From assembly GCA_948474755.1 (NCBI GenBank), contig CAOLHI010000059.1, positions 806,001 to 870,000 on the forward strand: a stretch of 64,000 nucleotides of DNA, in the 5' to 3' direction. Every line of letters starts with the position of its first letter. Position 1 is the first letter of the stretch. The translations under genes were made by a program, and so were the position numbers. The notes beneath the pieces were generated by a model that had not been told where the DNA came from, ran no database searches, and saw only the letters and a list, made by a program, of their open reading frames with translations. Positions 59,275 to 64,000 of this stretch are shown in pieces. Origin of the DNA: Ctenosaura bakeri. Taxonomy: Eukaryota; Chordata; Lepidosauria; Squamata; Iguanidae.

Positions 59275-59600
59275 AGAATTCCTCTCTATTGTTTGTTTAT
59301 TGCATTTCTGTATTTCCTCCCAGCCCACAAGGGCTCCTGAGATTATAAACAAAGAAAAACCAATTAAAGCAATACAAAGGTAAGAACATTTTTGATCACA
59401 TTAAAATACTCTTTTAAAAACTCCTAAAAGCAGTCTAAAAACAATCCTAAAATCCAGTTTTAAAACAGCAGTTTCAGACACTGAATGCCATGTGGAACAG
59501 CAGCTTTGGCAGCCTGTTGGAAGCTTTAAAAAGATGGGACCAGCCTTACTTTTTTGGGTAGAGAGTGCTCTGGACAGCATGCAGAAGTATAAGAAGTGTG
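59275..59600 (-). mobile_element. L2-like LINE 3' end
   Basis: TATTTCCTCCCAGCCCACAA GGGCTCCTGAG (reversed terminus), A/T-rich tail, and near 59515-59560 CAGCCTGTTGGAAGCTTTAA AAAGATGGGACC. Antisense to TACC2. Confidence 0.5.
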
Positions 59601-60200
59601 TGTGTGCGCGTGCGCGTGCCCATATATACAGTGCCAGAATCAGCATGGAGCCACAGCCAGTGAGGGCCCTGGAACATTTGATCCAATTACACCACTGATC
59701 ATACAGCCTTGCCTGCATATATACAGTTTGGAACTGAACACATTACACTGTGTTTCCTAGGGGTTTAGTGTATGACCATACAATTTTAAAAGACAAGGAC
59801 AAATCTTTTAAAATCACAACTACCTTTTGAAATCATTCTGCATGTGTATCATGCCAATGACTTGTGACTTCTTAGCAGGTAACAAACCATTTTCACATTT
59901 CTTTTTTCTGTCATATAAATTTGTTCCAAATAATCTTAAAACTGAAACCAGTTTGGAGTACATTTGAGTCTTTGGAATTTTATTTTTGAGTTAACAATTT
60001 ATTTTTCTTTTCTTTACTTTTTTGCTCTTCTTTTTTTTTAAAATTGTTGTTACACTGCGTTTTTCAGCTTTCCATCTTGGCCCAGAAGATTTTTTTTAAA
60101 TGTGCACACCGAAAGGCAGAGAAGCACAGTGAAAAATACTATATTAAGGATTTTTTAAAAGTTTATTAAGGAAACATCACTTTTAAAAGACAAGAACACA

Positions 60201-60406
60201 TACAGTGGGCCCACCTGTCGTACGATCTCCACACACATTAATTCAGTGTTGCATGAATTATCGTGTCCCATTATAGTCAATGGATGTGGCAGGCACATGG
60301 CTATGCTGCTGTGGAAATGGGTGTGGTGCATCCATTGACTACAATGGGATGCAACACTTCATGCTTTTTGTTTTACCCTGGGGTTCCTGAAACGGAACCC
60401 CCATAT
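60201..60406. mobile_element. DNA-transposon (mariner-like) fragment
   Basis: TACAGTGGGCCCACCTGTCG TACGATC at the left. The interior has inverted copies CAATGGATG...CATCCATTG (60279 and 60330 region) and CCCATT...AATGGG. A second TACAGTGGGTGC at 60407 looks like the start of another copy. Ends about 120 bases before the large exon. Confidence 0.45.
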
Positions 60407-60529
60407 ATACAGTGGGTGCATTGTCTTTTAAAATGTCTTTTAAGATCACTTCTGCCATTTCAGATTATTCTATATGTATGCTTGATTCACAATTTCTCCT
60501 TCTGATCAGTCTCTCCCTTGCTTTCACAG

Positions 60530-61844
60530 GATTTTGTTCTGACGCAATATCCACAGCTGATGTTTCACATAGTGAATCAGTTGAAGAAACTCCATTCCAG
60601 CCTCCTTCCCACTCATTTTCTACTGTTTTTGATGAGGACAAGCCCATTGCTAGCAGTGGGACTTACAACTTAGACTTTGATAGTATTGAGGTGGTAGATT
60701 CTTTGCAAGCCATAGATCCTAACTCTCTGGACACAAGAAACCGTGACTCCAAGTCTCACGTCAGAAGAAAATCCACAGATTCTGTTCCAATTTCCAGGTC
60801 TACTTTGTCTCGGTCCCTTAGCTTGCAAGCTGGTGATTTTGATGGAGCATCTTTCCTTGGAAATAACGAGACAGCAGGTTCAGCAACAGAAACATTCAGT
60901 ACTGGTTCAAGCAGTGCTTCTAGCACACTTAAACGCACAAAGAAAGCAAGGCCAGCTTCCTTAAAGAAAAAACAGTTGGCAAAAAAATCTCTGGAAGTTC
61001 CACCAGTCAAAGAGCCAGAACCATCTGAGGTCAAGCAAGATTCTGCTGCCCTGAGTGAAGAAAAAGTGTGTGAAGAGAGATTGGAAGCCACTGAAACTGA
61101 GTGCACTGAGCCCTCCCAAAGTGCCACCGAAAAGCAAGAGACTCCTGCTCTACCAACAGCAGCCTATCCATTTGACCCAAGTAACTTTGAAGAGATCAGT
61201 ACATCTAATGCTGGAAATAAGAAGGTAGAGAACTCTCCTGCAGCCATCAAAGAAGTCATTCCTCTTACAACGGCATCAGAAGCTGTGGAGGTAGCACCTT
61301 CGGACACTGGGGGACCAGAAGATCCTCCAGTAAAAGCCGTGAGGCTGGAATTTGATTATTCCGAGGAGAAAGGAAGTGGTGGAGAACAGCAAGAAAGCCC
61401 CCCTTTGTCCAAAAAAGTGGGCAAAAAGCCTGGTGCCAAAATGCCACTCAGGAGGCCAAAGACTAAAAAGACTGGGGAGAAGCTTGACAATGTTCCCACC
61501 ACTCCCACCAAGGCTCCTTCTGATCCGAATGAGATCCCTGTTCCTAAAGGCTCTTATACTTTTGATATTGACAAATGGGATGACCCCAACTTCAACCCAT
61601 TTTCTTCCACTTGCAAAATGCAAGATTCTCCTAAACTGCCTCAGCAAACAACAGGAGCCTATACTTTTAATCCGGACATATGTGAGGACTCAGTTGACCC
61701 TTTCAAGCCTTCATTAAAGGTAGCCAGCTCTCCTACCAAATCTCCAGCTTCCTTTGAGATACCAGCTAATGCCAATGAGATCAATGGAACAGAAGGAGAT
61801 GGCCTCAGCAAACCTGCAAAAAAAAAGAAGACACCGCTCAAGAC
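60530..61844 (+). CDS. TACC2: TACC2 large shared coding exon
   Basis: Starts GA (completing Gly), then FCSDAISTADVSHSESVEET and ends TPLKT with AC before donor GTAAGT; 437 whole codons without a stop. Hallmarks in order: FDEDKPIASSGTYNLDFDSI; a basic phospho-type block RRKSTDSVPISRSTLSRSLS (about 60757-60816); Lys-rich KRTKKARPASLKKKQLAKK; acidic, low-complexity middle; RLEFDYSEEKGSG; and repeats YPFDPSNFEE, GSYTFDIDKWDDPNFNPFSS (61549-61608) and GAYTFNPDICEDSVDPFKPS (61654-61713); last a basic run PAKKKKTPLKT. These identify TACC2 rather than TACC1 or TACC3. The family binds microtubules and spindle poles through a C-terminal coiled coil encoded outside the window. The repeats correspond to the SDP-type region reported in TACC proteins; Lys-rich blocks could be nuclear localisation signals (inference). 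Confidence 0.97.
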
Positions 61845-62002
61845 GTAAGTGAACATGTAGAAAAAATTGTGTACACTTTCCCCAACTGTAATAGTGTTTA
61901 TACACTTCGTATCTTCACATTTAGGCAAACTCACTGTTCTGTTATAATAGGATACAAGATGGTTTTAGTGTATCAGTTTCGGGGATTTGGAAGCATATTG
62001 TT

Positions 62003-62032
62003 CTCTCTCTCTCTCCCCTCTCTCTCTCTCTT
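62003..62032 (+). repeat. (CT)n simple repeat
   Basis: Two short CT runs separated by CCC, followed by T's. About 160 bases inside the intron after the large exon. Confidence 0.85.
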
Positions 62033-62849
62033 TTTACTAGCCTTTCATTTTTTGGCTTTGAGAAGTCCTAGCAATTCAGCCACCTCTTTTTTCAGCATTT
62101 AGAAAGGAGGCTTCAGTTTAGCCAAGTGTAAAATGTTTCTTCTACTTCAGAGGTTAGCTAGGTTTCTTATGTTTACATCAGGTGAGAATTAAAATGCTTG
62201 GTAGACTTTAGCTCTGTTTGGATGAACAGCGAGTAGCAAGTTAATCCACCATTTAAAATGAGTTCTTTTAGTACTTGAGAAATCCAGCTGACAACATTTA
62301 TAACATTCCATCATAACGAATAAAAACCTTGTTTTTTGTTTTGCTTTTTAAAAATACTCTTTTGTGGCTTATATGTGGTAGTATATGTGATAAAAACTAA
62401 TTGCTCCAGCCAAACAAGAATTGTTCTGAGGATTAGGGGCTAATCTGTAAAGCCATAGTCATGTGCATACAATTTATACAGAGCTGTTCACATTATAAGA
62501 AGCCAATTTTTCTGTAGTCCACAGTAGTTCTGTTCCATTTCAGTGGCTTACAGTTTTTGTGGGATGTATCATCTAACCAAGAAGCCACAGATGCTGTTGA
62601 AGTGAGTCTACTTTGTATTGTTGGTTCATGCCTTTCTTTAGGTGGGGTTGTTCATGGGCGAGTGGCAATGGAAACTATTACCTGAAAGTTTCACTTAACT
62701 TGTTATAAGACTGATGCAGATCGGTATTTTAACTTTGTTAACGAAGTTTTAAATGATAGGTAGTGTTTTCATGATTACATTTGTGATATGATTTTCAGCT
62801 GTTGTTAAGAAGAATCTGTACAATATATTCCTTGTAACATAAAAGCCAG

Positions 62850-62962
62850 AATCGTATTGGTTATGCCCAGTGAGAGGAGATCCATTGGCTCATTTGTTGA
62901 ATGGTCAGTCAACAGTAAATCTCATTGATTCAGTGGGTTTATTCTAGTTGACACTAACACCA
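62850..62962 (+). repeat. Dispersed repeat pair member (with 38401-38512)
   Basis: ATTGGCTCATTTGTTGAATG, GTCAGTCAACAGTAAATCTC and ATTGATTCAGTGGGTTTATT match the copy near 38.4 kb in order and orientation. Confidence 0.6.
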
Positions 62963-63183
62963 GGGTTTGGGCCATTCTCTGCCACTTCTGTGGTATTCAT
63001 TATGGATTTCTTCTAAAGAAGAAATGTTATCTTGCATTTTGCATGAATAGTGATATACCTGGTGATTGGTTGAGAAGGCAGGTATTTCACATTGCCTATT
63101 TCTGTGTTCTTCATGGTATTGGAAAATAAACTATTTTAAAGGTTGATTTCCTGTATGGGGATTCAGAAAAGTTTTTTGTTTGA

Positions 63184-63206
63184 GAGAGAGAGAGAGAGAG
63201 AGAGGT
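63184..63206 (+). repeat. (GA)n microsatellite
   Basis: Eleven GA units. Confidence 0.92.
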
Positions 63207-64000
63207 ATAACTTCACAATGAACCAACTGAACTTTTTACCTATACTTACTAGTTTAAGAGAGAGGAATTAATTTCTGCCTGGCTAAGTAATCCAATAATT
63301 ATCTGTTATGACATTACTAAATATTCATATTTGCAGACTTTAGCTTCATCCTACTTCTCCAGGCACAGCTCCTTAATATTTGATTTTTGTGTGTTACTTA
63401 GTTACACAGCATTATTGGTTTCTGTGCATCTTCCTTCTAACAGTGGCTTCTGTATTTTAAAAAAATACCTGTTTGACAAAGGCCAAACAAAGGTTTAAAT
63501 AAAGCATAGATACTGGTTACATTGACACATAATGATGAGCGAGAAGTCCAGGGAGACGTGGCTTCTTGCTCACAAGCAGATCTTCATGGAGGTTGATCCA
63601 CTTCTCCTATTTAACTCCTCCTCTTTGCATAGGTGCCCAAGTAGCCAGAAATCAGTCAGGAGGCTAAGCTTAGTGTTCCATCCAGAGTGGAACTCCAGCC
63701 CCCCCCCCCGCAAAGCAAGCCAGGAACTGCAATCTCTGGTTTCAGATTTCACTGGTTACAGGAGTACTGCTTTGGAGGTAACAATAAGCATTTACTCTTT
63801 AGTTAGTTTTTGATCATTTCAGTGATTTCTGTTGGCAACAGGAGGCAAACTGAAAAGATAAAACAGCATTCATGAGTATGCTGCTTGTGAACAATAAGCC
63901 AATGTCCTAGCAACATATAAATACAAATAAAAATGCTTTATAACTGAGGGTACCTCAAGTAGAATGGCAAACATGCTTGGTACATTTATGGAACTTCTTG

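Larger units (their letters stand above)
53508..60529 (+). other. TACC2: TACC2 intron (7 kb)
   Basis: Between the shared exons. Contains a 5S SINE, a mariner-like MITE, an L2 tail and a DNA-transposon fragment, plus unique A/T-rich sequence. A 292-base stretch with good splice signals at 58919-59210 would break the frame and is not accepted as an exon. Acceptor at the end: CCCTTGCTTTCACAG. Confidence 0.88.
61845..64000 (+). other. TACC2: TACC2 intron (start)
   Basis: The open frame runs only one codon past the donor. The next exon, expected to start DTFRVKKSP-like, was not found before the window ends. Contains CT and GA microsatellites and an old repeat; the rest looks unique. An apparent 93-codon frame at 63532-63813 is unassigned. 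Confidence 0.88.

Noticed and set aside
59603..59620. Short GTGTGTGCGCGTGCGCGTGC run as Z-DNA regulatory site
   Set aside because: Too short and without context to support a function.
60412..60529. Upstream part of the open frame that contains the large TACC2 exon
   Set aside because: It precedes a pyrimidine-rich tract and CACAG acceptor, and the exon phase requires a start at 60530. The residues before GFCSD do not match TACC2.
63532..63813. 93-codon + frame and overlapping minus frame near the window end
   Set aside because: No recognised domain, no fit to the next TACC2 exon expected to follow KKKKTPLKT, and the frame includes a C-run; probably chance or repeat.

Overview
The window is a piece of a vertebrate nuclear genome, almost certainly a squamate reptile and most likely a lizard. 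The base composition is A/T-rich, genes are split by long introns, and the dispersed repeats are those of lizards: a tRNA-derived SINE with the ACA-Sauria head, 5S-rRNA-derived SINEs, a second tRNA-derived squamate SINE with a MIR-like core, CR1 and L2 LINE remnants, L1 tails, and many palindromic MITEs of hAT and Tc1/mariner type. No prokaryotic features, tRNA genes, rRNA genes or CRISPR arrays were seen.

One gene explains every convincing coding segment: TACC2 (transforming acidic coiled-coil protein 2), on the + strand. Four coding exons can be placed with splice sites and matching phases: (1) 7139-7279, the last exon used only by the long isoform; (2) 23325-23392, an alternative first coding exon beginning MGGSQSLQ with its own G-rich promoter/5'UTR region just upstream; (3) 53359-53507, the first exon shared by both isoforms; (4) 60530-61844, the large shared exon with the Ser/Pro/Lys-rich region and three F-[DN]-[PI]-type acidic repeats. 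Exons 1 and 2 both leave two bases of a codon (AG or AT) and are completed by the same G at 53359, giving Arg in the long form and Met in the short form. The upstream giant exon and the downstream exons with the TACC coiled coil lie outside the window.

Layout: 1-7138 intron; 7139-7279 long-form exon; 7280-53358 a 46-kb intron that holds the short-form promoter and first exon at about 22.9-23.4 kb; 53359-53507 shared exon; 53508-60529 intron; 60530-61844 large shared exon; 61845-64000 intron. The introns are filled with repeats, several nested: an L1 tail inside a mariner-like MITE with target-site duplications, a SINE inside a hAT-like MITE, and two SINEs inside a larger hAT-like element.

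Points most worth a second look: the alternative promoter with a potential G-quadruplex and a possible N-myristoylation signal on the short isoform; a tandem array of about 89-bp hairpin units inside a MITE; an 826-bp inverted repeat around a SINE; a three-copy interspersed repeat I cannot classify; a pair of about 340-bp related elements 2.5 kb apart; and a block near 33.4-33.8 kb open on both strands that I cannot assign. I saw no evidence for a wholly new biological system; the novelty here is in gene architecture and repeat structure.
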